From the NCBI GenBank assembly GCA_963836425.1, contig CAWIJJ010000003.1, forward strand, positions 310,001-374,000: a stretch of 64,000 nt of DNA, given 5' to 3'. Below, piece by piece: positions 47,825-56,241 of the stretch; position 1 is the stretch's first letter; each line of letters starts with the position of its first letter. The stretch comes from CAWIJJ01 sp963836425. Lineage in GTDB: Bacteria; Acidobacteriota; Terriglobia; Bryobacterales; Bryobacteraceae. The notes below the pieces were generated by a model, which ran no database searches, was not told the DNA's origin, and worked only from the letters and a program-made list of their open reading frames with translations. Made by a program: the position numbers and the translations under genes.

Positions 47825-47853
47825 TTGACGATTTGGTGACACGAGAGCATAGT
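47825..47853 (+). promoter_or_regulatory. Promoter of the large structured RNA
   Basis: TTGACG (47825-47830), a 17-nt spacer and CATAGT (47848-47853). The predicted transcription start (about 47859-47861) coincides with the first bases of the closing helix at 47858. Confidence 0.6.
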
Positions 47854-47857
47854 GAAG

Positions 47858-48469
47858 AAGGTTCCAAGAGGTTTGAGGAACAGCAAGCCTCCGAAAACGT
47901 AGCGGACCTGGAACGATGATCCGCAGCCGAGACACTAGCGATAGACATCGGCGGCGGGGAGCGAGAGGAAATCGGGCGGAGTCGGAAGGCGGATTGCACT
48001 TACAGCGAAGCCGGTTGAACGCTTTGAACCTGAGGGACTCAAAAATCCCGAAGGGGAGCGGAGACCGGGGCAGCGGTAAGTCAGCCCGGCTGTGGAACCT
48101 GTTACGGGCCTTAGCGAGGAAGCGGCCGGACCCGGGTGCAAACCGGGACCGGTGGCGGAGCGAAGGGCACACCGGGCAGGCGAATCGGACGGGCGGAGAG
48201 CGAAGCAGCAGGCCGGGAGCGTTGACCCTGTCATGGAGGCGCAGAAATAGCGCCGCTGTTGCAGGCGAGCGAAAGGCCGGTGCGGGCTCTCGATCCCGAG
48301 TTGAAAGGCAGTCGCGGCGAGCCGGGAGGCGTTGAGCCGGTGCTTTAGAAACCAGGCACCGGGGAGCGGAACGGCGAAACGTCCGGCGCTTTCAACTTGC
48401 AATGTTCAGTGCCGGGCATGTCGGCGGTGGACAGTGCTGTGAATCAGGTCACTTGGAACCTTTTTTTTT
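47858..48469 (+). ncRNA. Candidate large structured non-coding RNA, about 610 nt
   Basis: The ends pair: AAGGTTCCAAG (47858-47868) is the exact complement of CTTGGAACCTT (48452-48462). After one A-A mismatch seven more pairs follow (GGTTTGA 47870-47876 with TCAGGTC 48444-48450, three G-U). A T9 tract (48461-48469) ends the unit and a promoter stands directly before it. Inner hairpins: GGGA/TCCC (48034-48049), CCCGG/CCGGG (48131-48147), GGCGC/GCGCC (48238-48254), CTCG/CGAG (48289-48300), CCGGTGC/GCACCGG (48337-48362). The sequence is rich in G and A with GAAA-type loops. The one long frame inside is Arg-rich and not protein-like. Resembles in organisation the large ornate RNAs (OLE, ROOL, GOLLD) but no class was recognised; an ORF-less group II intron derivative is the main alternative. 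Confidence 0.6.
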
Positions 48470-48474
48470 GGCGC

Positions 48475-49350
48475 CTACTTCGCCGCCGGTTTGATTCCGG
48501 CATGCTCAGCGATATAGCGCCGCACGAAGCCGGCAAATACCTCTTGCATGGCTGGCCGGCAGTGGTCGGCGCGACCCACCGGACGCCCTTCGATCTCCAC
48601 CACCGGCAGCAGGTCCCGGGTGGTCGAAGTGATGAAGACCTCGTCGGCGGCTTCGAGTTCCTCCAGGGTCAGAACTTTCTCCGAGACATCGATACCCGGC
48701 GTTTTGCACTCACCGAGCAGCACCTCCCGTGTGATCCCCGGCAGGCAGCCCGCACTGAGCGGCGGCGTCCACACCTGGCTCCCGCTGGCCGCGAAGATGT
48801 TGGCGGACGTGCATTCGGCCACCTCGGCGTGCTCGTTGAGGAGGATCACTTCGTCGAAGCCGCGGCGCTGGGCGCTTTCGAGCCAGGCCAGATTCATCGA
48901 CCAGGACAGGATCTTGGTACCGGCAAACGGGTTGGCGGCATGGCGCGCGTTGGCCTGCACCGCCAGTTTGACGCCCCGGCCCCAGTCCTTCGAATCCGCA
49001 GTGAGCGCGATCACATCGCTCGAGCGAGCCGGCGCCGGGTTGCCCCACATCCCCCCGCCGTTGCGGACAATCGCCAGGCGCAGCGTCGAGCGCCAGGCCT
49101 GGTTGGCCTCCACCAGTTCCAGCAGCTTGAGGCGCAGCCGTTCGGGGTCGTCCGGAAGCGTCACGTGGAACAACGCCGCATCGCGCTGGAGGCGGGCCCA
49201 ATGCCGTTCCCAGGCGAACAGCACTCCCTCGGAGACGCGCAGGGTGCTGAACACGCCCCAACCGGAAAGCAGCCCTACCTGGCCTGCGGACAGCGCCGCA
49301 TCCTCATAGCGGCGCAGCGTCTCATTGTGGAGGATAAAACTGTGCAGCAC
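48475..49350 (-). CDS. Class IV aminotransferase (branched-chain / aminodeoxychorismate lyase-like)
   Basis: 291 residues, fold-type IV PLP enzyme. Visible: GLLSGWGVFSTLRVSEGVLFAWERHWARL (N-terminal domain with Arg contact), AGTKILSWSMNLAWLESAQRRGFDEVILLNEHAEVAECTSANIF, where Lys of TKILS binds PLP and Glu of EVAE and TSANIF are conserved, and PGITREVLL. It could be IlvE, D-amino acid transaminase or PabC; neighbours give no pathway. Its stop lies 6 nt from the end of the candidate RNA on the other strand. Confidence 0.85.
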   Translation of the reverse strand: MLHSFILHNETLRRYEDAALSAGQVGLLSGWGVFSTLRVSEGVLFAWERHWARLQRDAALFHVTLPDDPERLRLKLLELVEANQAWRSTLRLAIVRNGGGMWGNPAPARSSDVIALTADSKDWGRGVKLAVQANARHAANPFAGTKILSWSMNLAWLESAQRRGFDEVILLNEHAEVAECTSANIFAASGSQVWTPPLSAGCLPGITREVLLGECKTPGIDVSEKVLTLEELEAADEVFITSTTRDLLPVVEIEGRPVGRADHCRPAMQEVFAGFVRRYIAEHAGIKPAAK

Positions 49351-49375
49351 CCCGCCATTGTAGCGTGGCGCTGCT

Positions 49376-50194
49376 TCATCGCCAGTTGGGGAACGGATTC
49401 ACGCGGGCCTCGCGGCACGCCTCCAGCGTTTCCGCCATCCGCTTCCGCCGCTCCAGCAGCCGTTCCAACAGCCGTTCCAGTTCGTCCTCGTCGCCTTCCA
49501 GCCATTCCAGGGGAACGCCCTTCCAGGCGCGGTCGATCACTTCCTCGGGAAAATTGCGCACCTGGTCCAGCCAGGGCTGAAAATCATTGAGGGAGCGCAC
49601 GCAGTCGTACACGGCCCGGCGCGCGTAAAGTCCTTGCACGGCCGATTCCGGGAAGTCCCAGTTGGGACCGTTGAAAGCGAAGCCGTGATCGATCATGCGC
49701 GCCACGAACCCTTTCCCTTGCGCTCCGCCATCCCGCTGAAGGGTTGCGCGGAAGAAGACGCACTGCCTCCCGTCGGCGTTCGAGGTCCACTTGTCAAACA
49801 CCAGGATGGCGCGAAAGTCATCGAGATTGACCACTTTCGCGAGCAGCGCATCGGGCAGGAAATCGTACACCGCCACCCGGTCCGGATCGCCCGGGTAGCG
49901 AGAGCCGAAATGCCAGCCCGCAGGCACTTCAATGCGGCGCGTGCCCAGCGTCAGATGGACATCGGGATTGTCGCGGAGGAACCCGCTGGTCACGTGGATG
50001 AGGGCGGTGGGCGGAGCGGATATCTGGAGATAATCGAGGAGCACCGAGCAGACGGACTCGTTAATCAGGACGCGGCGGTGCTGCGGGTTATTGCGGAATT
50101 TGACGACGTAACAATGGCCGTCGTCCGCCTCCAGCAGGTGGGCCTGGGCGCCACCTCTCATTCTTCGGATGTGACGGACGGCCGTGAGCGGCAT
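49376..50194 (-). CDS. HipA-like kinase-domain protein
   Basis: 272 residues from ATG 50194. GGAQAHLLEADDGHCYVVKFRNNPQHRRVLINESVCSVLLDYL resembles the nucleotide-binding start of HipA-like folds (Lys in VKF, Glu in NES). VNLDDFRAILVFDKWTSNADGRQCVFF (catalytic-type Asp and Asn) and FVARMIDHGFAFNG follow. The HipB-type regulator is absent next to it, so this is a stand-alone HipA-family member rather than a toxin-antitoxin unit. A Glu/Leu/Arg-rich coiled segment near the C-terminus (LERLLERLLERRKRMAE) is distinctive. Confidence 0.75.
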   Translation of the reverse strand: MPLTAVRHIRRMRGGAQAHLLEADDGHCYVVKFRNNPQHRRVLINESVCSVLLDYLQISAPPTALIHVTSGFLRDNPDVHLTLGTRRIEVPAGWHFGSRYPGDPDRVAVYDFLPDALLAKVVNLDDFRAILVFDKWTSNADGRQCVFFRATLQRDGGAQGKGFVARMIDHGFAFNGPNWDFPESAVQGLYARRAVYDCVRSLNDFQPWLDQVRNFPEEVIDRAWKGVPLEWLEGDEDELERLLERLLERRKRMAETLEACREARVNPFPNWR

Positions 50195-50269
50195 CGATAA
50201 GAAAACCACGGAGCCGGTGCGCCGGCGACGGTAAACTAGAGTTGTAACACACGGAGGATTGGAACAACG

Positions 50270-50509
50270 ATGGCGGAACCAGCACCACTCACTAACGCTC
50301 CCGAAACACCTGCACCTTCGGGCCCGGCCCGCAGCAAGGATGAAATCGCGCTCGAACTGATGAAGTTCATCGCCGTCGCAACCGGGTACGGCAAGACCTC
50401 GCAGTCCACCGCGGGCTTCTCGGCCAAACCCTCCGGCCGCACGATGGAGGAGCAGGCGGATGCCCTGCTGGAGCTCTTCGAGCGCTGCCGGACCGCAGTC
50501 AACAAGTAG
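50270..50509 (+). CDS. Small conserved-looking protein of unknown function
   Basis: 79 residues. The first 22 are Pro/Ala-rich (disordered); the rest forms two predicted helices (DEIALELMKFIAVATGYG and TMEEQADALLELFERCRTAV). GGAGGA lies about 14 nt before the ATG and TAAACT about 35 nt before it, a leadered arrangement unlike several neighbours. No family recognised. Confidence 0.6.
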   Translation: MAEPAPLTNAPETPAPSGPARSKDEIALELMKFIAVATGYGKTSQSTAGFSAKPSGRTMEEQADALLELFERCRTAVNK

Positions 50510-50522
50510 CCGGAAGGCAGAC

Positions 50523-50554
50523 GCGGCCCGGTAGTGGACGAACCACCGGGCCGC
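50523..50554. terminator. Bidirectional hairpin between convergent genes
   Basis: GCGGCCCGGT (50523-50532) pairs perfectly with ACCGGGCCGC (50545-50554). It lies between the stops of two converging genes (50509 and 50574). No T-run on either side, so efficiency is uncertain. Confidence 0.5.
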
Positions 50555-50573
50555 TCGTGTCAGGCAGGGTGAT

Positions 50574-51143
50574 CTATCGCTTCTTGCCCGGCGCCTTTTT
50601 GGCTGCGCTCTTCATCGGAGGCTTCTTTTTCGCGGGAGCCTTTTTGGCCGGTGCCTTTTTGGCCGGTGCCTTTTTAGCCGGTGCCTTTTTGGCGGCGGAC
50701 TTCTTCACGCTCTTGGACGCTGCCTTTTTAGCAGGCGCCTTTTTAGCGGCTTTTTTGGCGGGGGCCTTCTTTGCTGCCGACTTCGCGGCGGTCTTCTTGG
50801 CCGGCGCCTTCACTGGCGGCGCCTTTTTGGCCGCTGCCTTCTTGACCGGCGCCTTTTTCGCGGTGGAGGCCTTCTTTACCGGTTTCTTCGGCGGCGGTTC
50901 CTGCCCGGCTTCACTCGCCGGGGCCATGACGCCGGAATCGGGCGGCGGCTCGACTACCGATGCGGGCAGGGTTGCTTCTGCTTCCTGCTCTTCGTCGTCC
51001 TCCTCGTCTTCCTCGTCGTCATCTTCGTCCGAATCATACTCATCGAGCTTGGAACCTTCCGAGGTTTCTTCGTCCTCGTAGTCGTGGAAGTCTTCCAGGT
51101 CTTCTTCGTCTTTGAGAGCCAAGCTGAGCCTGTCGAATATCAA
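50574..51143 (-). CDS. Histone-H1-like protein with acidic N-terminal half
   Basis: 189 residues from TTG 51143, which has AGGAGG 5 nt upstream. The first 50 residues are strongly acidic (DEEDLEDFHDYEDEE, DSDEDDDEEDEEDDEEQE). After a short Pro linker the last 100 residues are Lys/Ala/Pro repeats of the KKAPAKKA type, as in eukaryotic H1 tails and bacterial HU/H1-like proteins (AlgP, Hc1). The basic tail should bind DNA or RNA without sequence preference; the acidic half could self-inhibit or mimic DNA. In-frame tandem DNA repeats mean the tail length probably varies between strains. Confidence 0.75.
   Translation of the reverse strand: MIFDRLSLALKDEEDLEDFHDYEDEETSEGSKLDEYDSDEDDDEEDEEDDEEQEAEATLPASVVEPPPDSGVMAPASEAGQEPPPKKPVKKASTAKKAPVKKAAAKKAPPVKAPAKKTAAKSAAKKAPAKKAAKKAPAKKAASKSVKKSAAKKAPAKKAPAKKAPAKKAPAKKKPPMKSAAKKAPGKKR
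50638..50697. repeat. Four tandem 15-bp units in the H1-like tail
   Basis: Units GCCTTTTTGGCCGGT, GCCTTTTTGGCCGGT, GCCTTTTTAGCCGGT and a divergent fourth. Each codes for the KKAPA-type pentapeptide on the minus strand. Confidence 0.85.
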
Positions 51144-51330
51144 GCAAGCCTCCTGTACTCAGTCACAATCACCCATAGCATACCCCTTTTTCCCGCTGCC
51201 GCAATATGGAAAATGCGCTCCACGGGACAGTTGGCGGCGCGCGGGGTATGATTGCGAGGGCACTATCGCCCGCGCGGCGGTCGCGAGCCGGCCCGCGTGG
51301 TGGGCCGGTGTCCGCCAGGTGCGTGGGAGG

Positions 51331-53016
51331 TTACCGGCTGCGCGCAGTCAGAACGGCGGCGGAGCGCGGGCTGGAAGGAGTGGCGGCCCGCAGCGCAGGT
51401 TTGGCGGCGGGCTTCTTGGTCCGCGTCTGCTTCGCGGCTGTCGTGTGGCGCGACGTCGATTTTGCTTTCGCCGCCGGTTTCCTGGTAGAAGGGGCCTGGT
51501 AGGTGGCGGGAATCAGAAGCGCGTCACCTTCGGATGCTTCCGCGGCCGCGAGCTGGTTAGCCGATACGATACTGCCGGGTGTGGCGTTGTACCGCTTGCC
51601 GATCTCCGCCAGCGTTTCGCCCGGTCCCACCCGGTGCAGACGCCACGATTTCCGGCTGGCTTCGGGCACGTTTCGCAACGCGGTGACCACTTGATTTCCA
51701 AGACCCTTGGGAACGTGCGCCTGGAAATCGCCGGGAATCATGCCACCCAGGACCGCGGGATTCATCGCCGCCAACTCCGCGGGCGATACCTCGGCGATAT
51801 CCGACAACAGCGCCATGCTGGTGGGCGCGGCGATCTCGATGGTGTCGTACTCGATGGGCGGGTCCATGGTCAACCCGTCAATGCCGTACTCGGCCGGGTA
51901 TTTCTCCATGATGGTCATCGCCAGGATAATCGGGACATAGTTGGTGGTTTCCGCCGGAAGCACCCCGCGGCGCCGCAGTTCCCAAAAATCGGCGTATCCG
52001 GTCCGCTCCACCGCTTTCTCTACCGTGCCCGGTCCGCAATTGTACGCTGCAATCGCCAGATACCAGTCGCCGAACTGGGTGTACAGATCGCGCAGATGCC
52101 GTGCGGCGGCACGCGTGGCCTTCTCCGGATCCATGCGGTCGTCCGAGTAGGAGGTTTGCTTCAGCCCGTACTCGTTGCCGCGCCATTTCAGGAACTGCCA
52201 CATCCCGCCGGCGGCCTTCCGCGACATCGCCCGGGGGATGAAACCGGATTCCGCCTGGGCCAGGTGAATCAATTCCTGCGGCACGCCTTCCTCGTCGAGA
52301 ATGCGCTGAATCATCGGCCGGTACCGGCCGGAGCGCTGGGTCCCGGCAACCACCGTCTTATGGCCGCGAGTCGAGAAGTAATTGATATACCCGAGGACGG
52401 TATCGTTCACCGATAGGGGAAGCTGGGAAACAGTCGAGGCGACCTGCTCGCGCACCCGGTCTTTTAACCTGGGATCCACCGGGAATGTCATCTGTAGCAG
52501 ATCCTCGAGGGGCGCTTTCTCGAACTTGCCCTCTTCCACCTGCGCCGAGGCTCCCATGCCGGCCAAGTCCATGTGGTGGATCTGGTCGATCATCCTGTCC
52601 AGCCTGGTGTCCAATTCCATCCAGTCTGTCGGATTCTCGTCGGCTGCCTGCAGCATCAAATCGACCGCGGCATCGAATTCGCGGCGGGCTGTCGCGATAT
52701 CGCTTCGCTGATAAGCTGCTTTGCCGCGCAGGAAGTGCGCGTCGGCCTGATTCACGGCGGCGAAGCTTTTGCTCGGAGTTTTGATGGATTCAGGATTACC
52801 CCGCAGCACCGCCGGCATTTCGCTCCTGAGGAAGATATTGGTTTCGAGGGAAGGGGGAGGAGCCATCTCGGCCGTTGCTCCGGGAGCCGGCTTGGGCGCC
52901 GGAGGGAGAAACGACATTTGGAATTTCGAATGCTGACTGTAGCCGCATCCGGTAGCGGTCGTGAGGGCTGCGGCCAGGAGGAAAAAAGATAGCCGTATGT
53001 TGGTTTGATTCGTCAT
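51331..53016 (-). CDS. mltD: Lytic murein transglycosylase D-like lipoprotein with LysM
   Basis: 561 residues from ATG 53016. The signal ends in a lipobox (LTTATGCGYS; Cys near residue 24). A helical N-terminal part carries a TPR-like segment (HFLRGKAAYQRSDIATARREFDAAVDL). The SLT core has EGVPQELIHLAQAESGFIPRAMSRKAAGGMWQF (catalytic Glu in AESGF), DWYLAIAAYNCGPGTVEKAVER and TTNYVPIILAMTIM. A LysM domain with HRVGPGETLAEIGKRYNATPGSIVSAN and a Lys/Ala-rich tail end the protein. It cleaves peptidoglycan from the outer-membrane side. The 187-nt gap beyond it holds one hairpin (CCGGCCC/GGGCCGG, 51288-51308). Confidence 0.9.
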   Translation of the reverse strand: MTNQTNIRLSFFLLAAALTTATGCGYSQHSKFQMSFLPPAPKPAPGATAEMAPPPSLETNIFLRSEMPAVLRGNPESIKTPSKSFAAVNQADAHFLRGKAAYQRSDIATARREFDAAVDLMLQAADENPTDWMELDTRLDRMIDQIHHMDLAGMGASAQVEEGKFEKAPLEDLLQMTFPVDPRLKDRVREQVASTVSQLPLSVNDTVLGYINYFSTRGHKTVVAGTQRSGRYRPMIQRILDEEGVPQELIHLAQAESGFIPRAMSRKAAGGMWQFLKWRGNEYGLKQTSYSDDRMDPEKATRAAARHLRDLYTQFGDWYLAIAAYNCGPGTVEKAVERTGYADFWELRRRGVLPAETTNYVPIILAMTIMEKYPAEYGIDGLTMDPPIEYDTIEIAAPTSMALLSDIAEVSPAELAAMNPAVLGGMIPGDFQAHVPKGLGNQVVTALRNVPEASRKSWRLHRVGPGETLAEIGKRYNATPGSIVSANQLAAAEASEGDALLIPATYQAPSTRKPAAKAKSTSRHTTAAKQTRTKKPAAKPALRAATPSSPRSAAVLTARSR

Positions 53017-53192
53017 CAAACAGCCTCGACTTAAGAAAATAAAGAGCTTAATCGGGTCTACGCCCGCTACGAACTTATGAAAGGGTACTACAACTGCGAT
53101 CCAGCACGCAATAGCTAAAGTGTGTCTAACCGCCCCAAGGGTGTGTCCCGTTTTCCTCACCCGCCTCCGAAAGCACACGGAACGACTCTTGT

Positions 53193-53222
53193 GGCGGATC
53201 CGCTGAACCCATCGGATCCGCC
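53193..53222 (-). terminator. Hairpin downstream of the EF-G paralogue
   Basis: GGCGGATCCG (53193-53202) and CGGATCCGCC (53213-53222) form a perfect 10-bp stem, 12 nt past the stop of the EF-G-like gene. No T-run follows on the minus strand; it may protect the mRNA end or terminate weakly. Confidence 0.45.
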
Positions 53223-53234
53223 CCGGGCAACCGG

Positions 53235-55331
53235 CTACTCCTCTTCTTCTTCCTCGCCCGCTTTGGCTGCTTTGGCCGCGGCGATGATCTTATCCGCCTG
53301 CAACTGCGGCACGAAATCGTAGTGGTCGAACTCCATGGTGAATGAAGCCCGGCCCTGTGTCATGGCGGTTAAGTCACTCTGATAGTTTAACATCTCGGCC
53401 ATCGGCACCTGGGCGCGTAGAAACTGGGTGCTGCCCTTGGTCTCCATGCCGGCAATGCGGCCGCGGCGGCTGTTGAGGTCGCCCATCAGGTCGCCCGCGT
53501 ACTCCACCGGAGCCTGGATCTCGACGTTCATTACAGGTTCCAGCAGCGCCGGTTTAGCTTGCTGCATGGCGGCTTTGAATGCTTTGCGCGCCGCCAGTTT
53601 GAAGGCCAGTTCCGACGAGTCCACGTCATGATAGGAGCCGTCGTACACGGTGACCTTGAAATCCACCATCGGATAGCCGGCCAGGAACCCGTTCTCGGCG
53701 GCTTCCACAATGCCTTTTTCCACTGCCGGGATGTAGTTCTTGGGGATCGCGCCGCCGAAGATTTCGTTGGCGAATTCGAATTTGGCGCCGCGGGGGAGGG
53801 GCTCCATCTTGATCCAGCAGTCGCCGAACTGTCCGTGACCGCCGGTCTGCTTTTTGTGCCGGCCCTGTACGTCGGCAAATCCCCGGATGGTCTCCCGGTA
53901 GGGGATTTTGGGGGCCTTCAGCGTAACATCGACGCCATACCGTTTCTTCAGACGGCTGACCACGATCTCCACGTGCTGCTGTCCGGCGCCGGCCAGCAGA
54001 AACTCGCGCGTTTGCGGATCGCGGTAAAACCGCAGCGACTGGTCTTCCTCGAGAATCCGGTGTACGGCGTTGCCCATCCGGTCCTCGTCATTCCTCGATT
54101 TGGCCTCGATGGCGAAGGCGATGGACGGTTCAGGCAACTTCACCGGCGGATAAACCACGTTGAAACCCTTTTCCGCCAGCGTGTCGCCGGTAAGAGTGTC
54201 CTTGAGTTTGGCTACCGCGCCGATATCCCCCGCCTGCAGTTCGGTAACCGGCTGGAGGGTCTTGCCGAACGGGCTGCTGAGGTGCGCCAGGCGTTCGGTG
54301 GTGCCGTGCGTGGCGTTCACCAGGTTGGCGTCGTTCTTCACCACCCCGGTAATCACTTTGAAGAAGCTGATCCGGCCGGCGAACGGGTCGGCCGTCGTCT
54401 TGAAAACGTGCAGCGAGCAGGGGCCGCGCCCGGTGATCTCCTGCGTGCCTTCGCTGCCGTTTACGTTGGCCGCTACCGGTTCGTGCTCGAGAGGCGAGGG
54501 CAGGTTTTCCACAATGAAATTCAGCACCTGGTCGGCGCCGGCGTTGTGCAGTCCGGACGTGCATAGAACCGGGCAGATCCGCATTTCCCGGACGCCCTGC
54601 CGCAGCCCTTCGAGGATCTGCTCCGGGGCCAGCGTCCCCTTATCGAAAAACTCCTCCATGAGGGCATCGTTGCCCTCGGCCACCATTTCCACCAACGCTT
54701 CGTGCGCCTTCTGGGCGGCATCCGCCAGATTGCCGGGTATTTCCCCTTCGCTGCCCTTTCCGTCCCCCTCCGCCGCGTACGTGTAGGCCTTCATGCGAAT
54801 CAGATCGACGACGCCGGAGAAATCCCGCTCCGCCCCAATCGGGATTTGAATGGGCACCGCGCTGCGGCCGAAGGCCTCCTGCACGCTTCCGAGGGAGCGA
54901 TTGAAGTCGGCCCGTTCGCGGTCCAGCTTATTGATGATGACCGCCCGAGGCAACTTGAGCTCGCTGGCGAAATGCCAGACCTTCTCGGTTTGTACCTCCA
55001 CACCGGCTACACCGTCCACCACGACAATGGCGGCGTCGGCAGCGGCCAGAGCCGCATGTGCATCATTGATAAAGATGTTGTAGCCCGGGGTGTCCAGAAT
55101 ATTGATCTTGGTCTTCTTCCATTCGGCCACGGCGATGGCAGTGGAGATCGTGATCTTGCGCGAGACTTCTTCCTCGTCAAAATCGGTGACCGTGTTGCCT
55201 TCGTCCACCCGAAGCAGGCGGTTCGTCGCTCCACTGGAGAACAGCAGGCCGGCGGTGAGCGTTGTCTTGCCGGAATCGCCGTGGCCCACCACACCGACGT
55301 TCCGAATGTCCTTGCTTTCGTAGACTTTCAC
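53235..55331 (-). CDS. Elongation factor G paralogue (EF-G2-like GTPase)
   Basis: 698 residues from GTG 55331 (GGGAG about 8 nt upstream). G1 is GHGDSGKTT at residues 16-24, G3 INILDTPGYNIFINDAHAA, G4 IINKLDRERADF. Domains II-V follow, with ASFTMEFDHYDFVP near the end. The switch region and the G1 wording (GHGDSGK instead of GHVDAGK) are those of the non-canonical EF-G group, and no rpsL, rpsG or tufA genes stand beside it, so this is not the main fusA. It ends in GEEEEEE. Possible role in ribosome recycling or stress translation. Confidence 0.87.
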   Translation of the reverse strand: MKVYESKDIRNVGVVGHGDSGKTTLTAGLLFSSGATNRLLRVDEGNTVTDFDEEEVSRKITISTAIAVAEWKKTKINILDTPGYNIFINDAHAALAAADAAIVVVDGVAGVEVQTEKVWHFASELKLPRAVIINKLDRERADFNRSLGSVQEAFGRSAVPIQIPIGAERDFSGVVDLIRMKAYTYAAEGDGKGSEGEIPGNLADAAQKAHEALVEMVAEGNDALMEEFFDKGTLAPEQILEGLRQGVREMRICPVLCTSGLHNAGADQVLNFIVENLPSPLEHEPVAANVNGSEGTQEITGRGPCSLHVFKTTADPFAGRISFFKVITGVVKNDANLVNATHGTTERLAHLSSPFGKTLQPVTELQAGDIGAVAKLKDTLTGDTLAEKGFNVVYPPVKLPEPSIAFAIEAKSRNDEDRMGNAVHRILEEDQSLRFYRDPQTREFLLAGAGQQHVEIVVSRLKKRYGVDVTLKAPKIPYRETIRGFADVQGRHKKQTGGHGQFGDCWIKMEPLPRGAKFEFANEIFGGAIPKNYIPAVEKGIVEAAENGFLAGYPMVDFKVTVYDGSYHDVDSSELAFKLAARKAFKAAMQQAKPALLEPVMNVEIQAPVEYAGDLMGDLNSRRGRIAGMETKGSTQFLRAQVPMAEMLNYQSDLTAMTQGRASFTMEFDHYDFVPQLQADKIIAAAKAAKAGEEEEEE

Positions 55332-55444
55332 GGAGGTGCTCCCTTTTAAAACGGCATAGTAACACGTCGGGGAGGTGGGTGGCGTCGATGACAGCCTGAT
55401 GACGACTGCGCCATTTTGCCGCGCCGGATCCGGGCGCGCCGCGG

Positions 55445-56224
55445 TTATCTTCCCACGACGCCGGAGAGCGGACTGCTGGCGGAGGCGTACAGTTTGCGCG
55501 GCATGCGTCCGGCTTCCCACGCCATCCGTCCGGCTTCCACGGCAAGCTTCATGGCCGTTGCCATTTTGACGGCGTCATCGGCGGCGGCGATGGCCGTGTT
55601 CATCAGCACCCCGTCCGCACCCAGTTCCATCGCGATGGCGGCATCGGAAGCCGTGCCCACGCCGGCGTCCACAATCATCGGCACATCGGTGATCATTTCC
55701 CGCATGATCCGAAGGTTGGCCGGATTCTGCACCCCCATCCCGGAACCGATCGGCGCCGCCAGCGGCATCACCGCCGCCGCGCCGGCATCGATCAGCTTGC
55801 GCGCATTCACCACATCGTCATTGGTGTAAGGCAGGACCACAAAGCCCTCTTTCACCAGCACACGCGTGGCTTCGAGCAGCCCCTGGTTGTCAGGGAACAG
55901 CGTCTTCTCGTCGCCGATCACTTCGAGCTTGACCCAGTTGGAGAGTCCGACTTCGCGCGCCAGCATGGCAGTGCGGATGGCGTCGTCGGCGGTGTAGCAG
56001 GCCGCCGTGTTCGGCAGGATGAAAATCTTGGTGCGGTCGATGAAATCGATCAGCGATTCCTTGGAGCGGTCGGTGAGGTTGACGCGCCGCACCGCCACCG
56101 TCACCATGTCCGCCCCCGTGGCTTCGTGGCAGCGCTGCATCTCCTGGAAACTTCTGTACTTACCTGTTCCGACGATCAGCCGGGAACGGAATTCCCGGCC
56201 TGCAATACTGAATGTCTCCGGCAT
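55445..56224 (-). CDS. thiG: Thiazole synthase ThiG
   Basis: 259 residues, normal length. RSRLIVGTGKYRSFQEMQRC opens the barrel. The Schiff-base Lys is Lys99 in NWVKLEVIGDEKTLFPDN. AAAVMPLAAPIGSGMGVQNPANLR and VDAGVGTASDAAIAMELGADGVLMNTAIAAA form the phosphate-binding end. The enzyme builds the thiazole phosphate of thiamine from deoxyxylulose phosphate, ThiS thiocarboxylate and dehydroglycine. thiS and other thi genes are not adjacent. Confidence 0.95.
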   Translation of the reverse strand: MPETFSIAGREFRSRLIVGTGKYRSFQEMQRCHEATGADMVTVAVRRVNLTDRSKESLIDFIDRTKIFILPNTAACYTADDAIRTAMLAREVGLSNWVKLEVIGDEKTLFPDNQGLLEATRVLVKEGFVVLPYTNDDVVNARKLIDAGAAAVMPLAAPIGSGMGVQNPANLRIMREMITDVPMIVDAGVGTASDAAIAMELGADGVLMNTAIAAADDAVKMATAMKLAVEAGRMAWEAGRMPRKLYASASSPLSGVVGR

Positions 56225-56241
56225 TTCCTCATTGTAGCGGC

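Noticed and set aside
47916..48335. A 139-codon frame within the structured RNA region
   Set aside because: Extremely Arg/Gly/Ser-rich, no ribosome binding site, no recognisable fold; base pairing explains the composition better.
47858..48462. The 11-bp inverted repeats as ends of a MITE or insertion sequence
   Set aside because: No target-site duplication is seen next to them, no transposase is present, and the promoter and T9 tract fit an RNA better.
49376..50194. HipAB toxin-antitoxin module
   Set aside because: No HipB-like helix-turn-helix gene is adjacent; the small gene at 50270 is on the other strand and has no such motif.
50638..50697. Tandem 15-bp repeats as a regulatory or CRISPR-like array
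   Set aside because: They code for KKAPA-type repeats of the H1-like tail in the correct frame.
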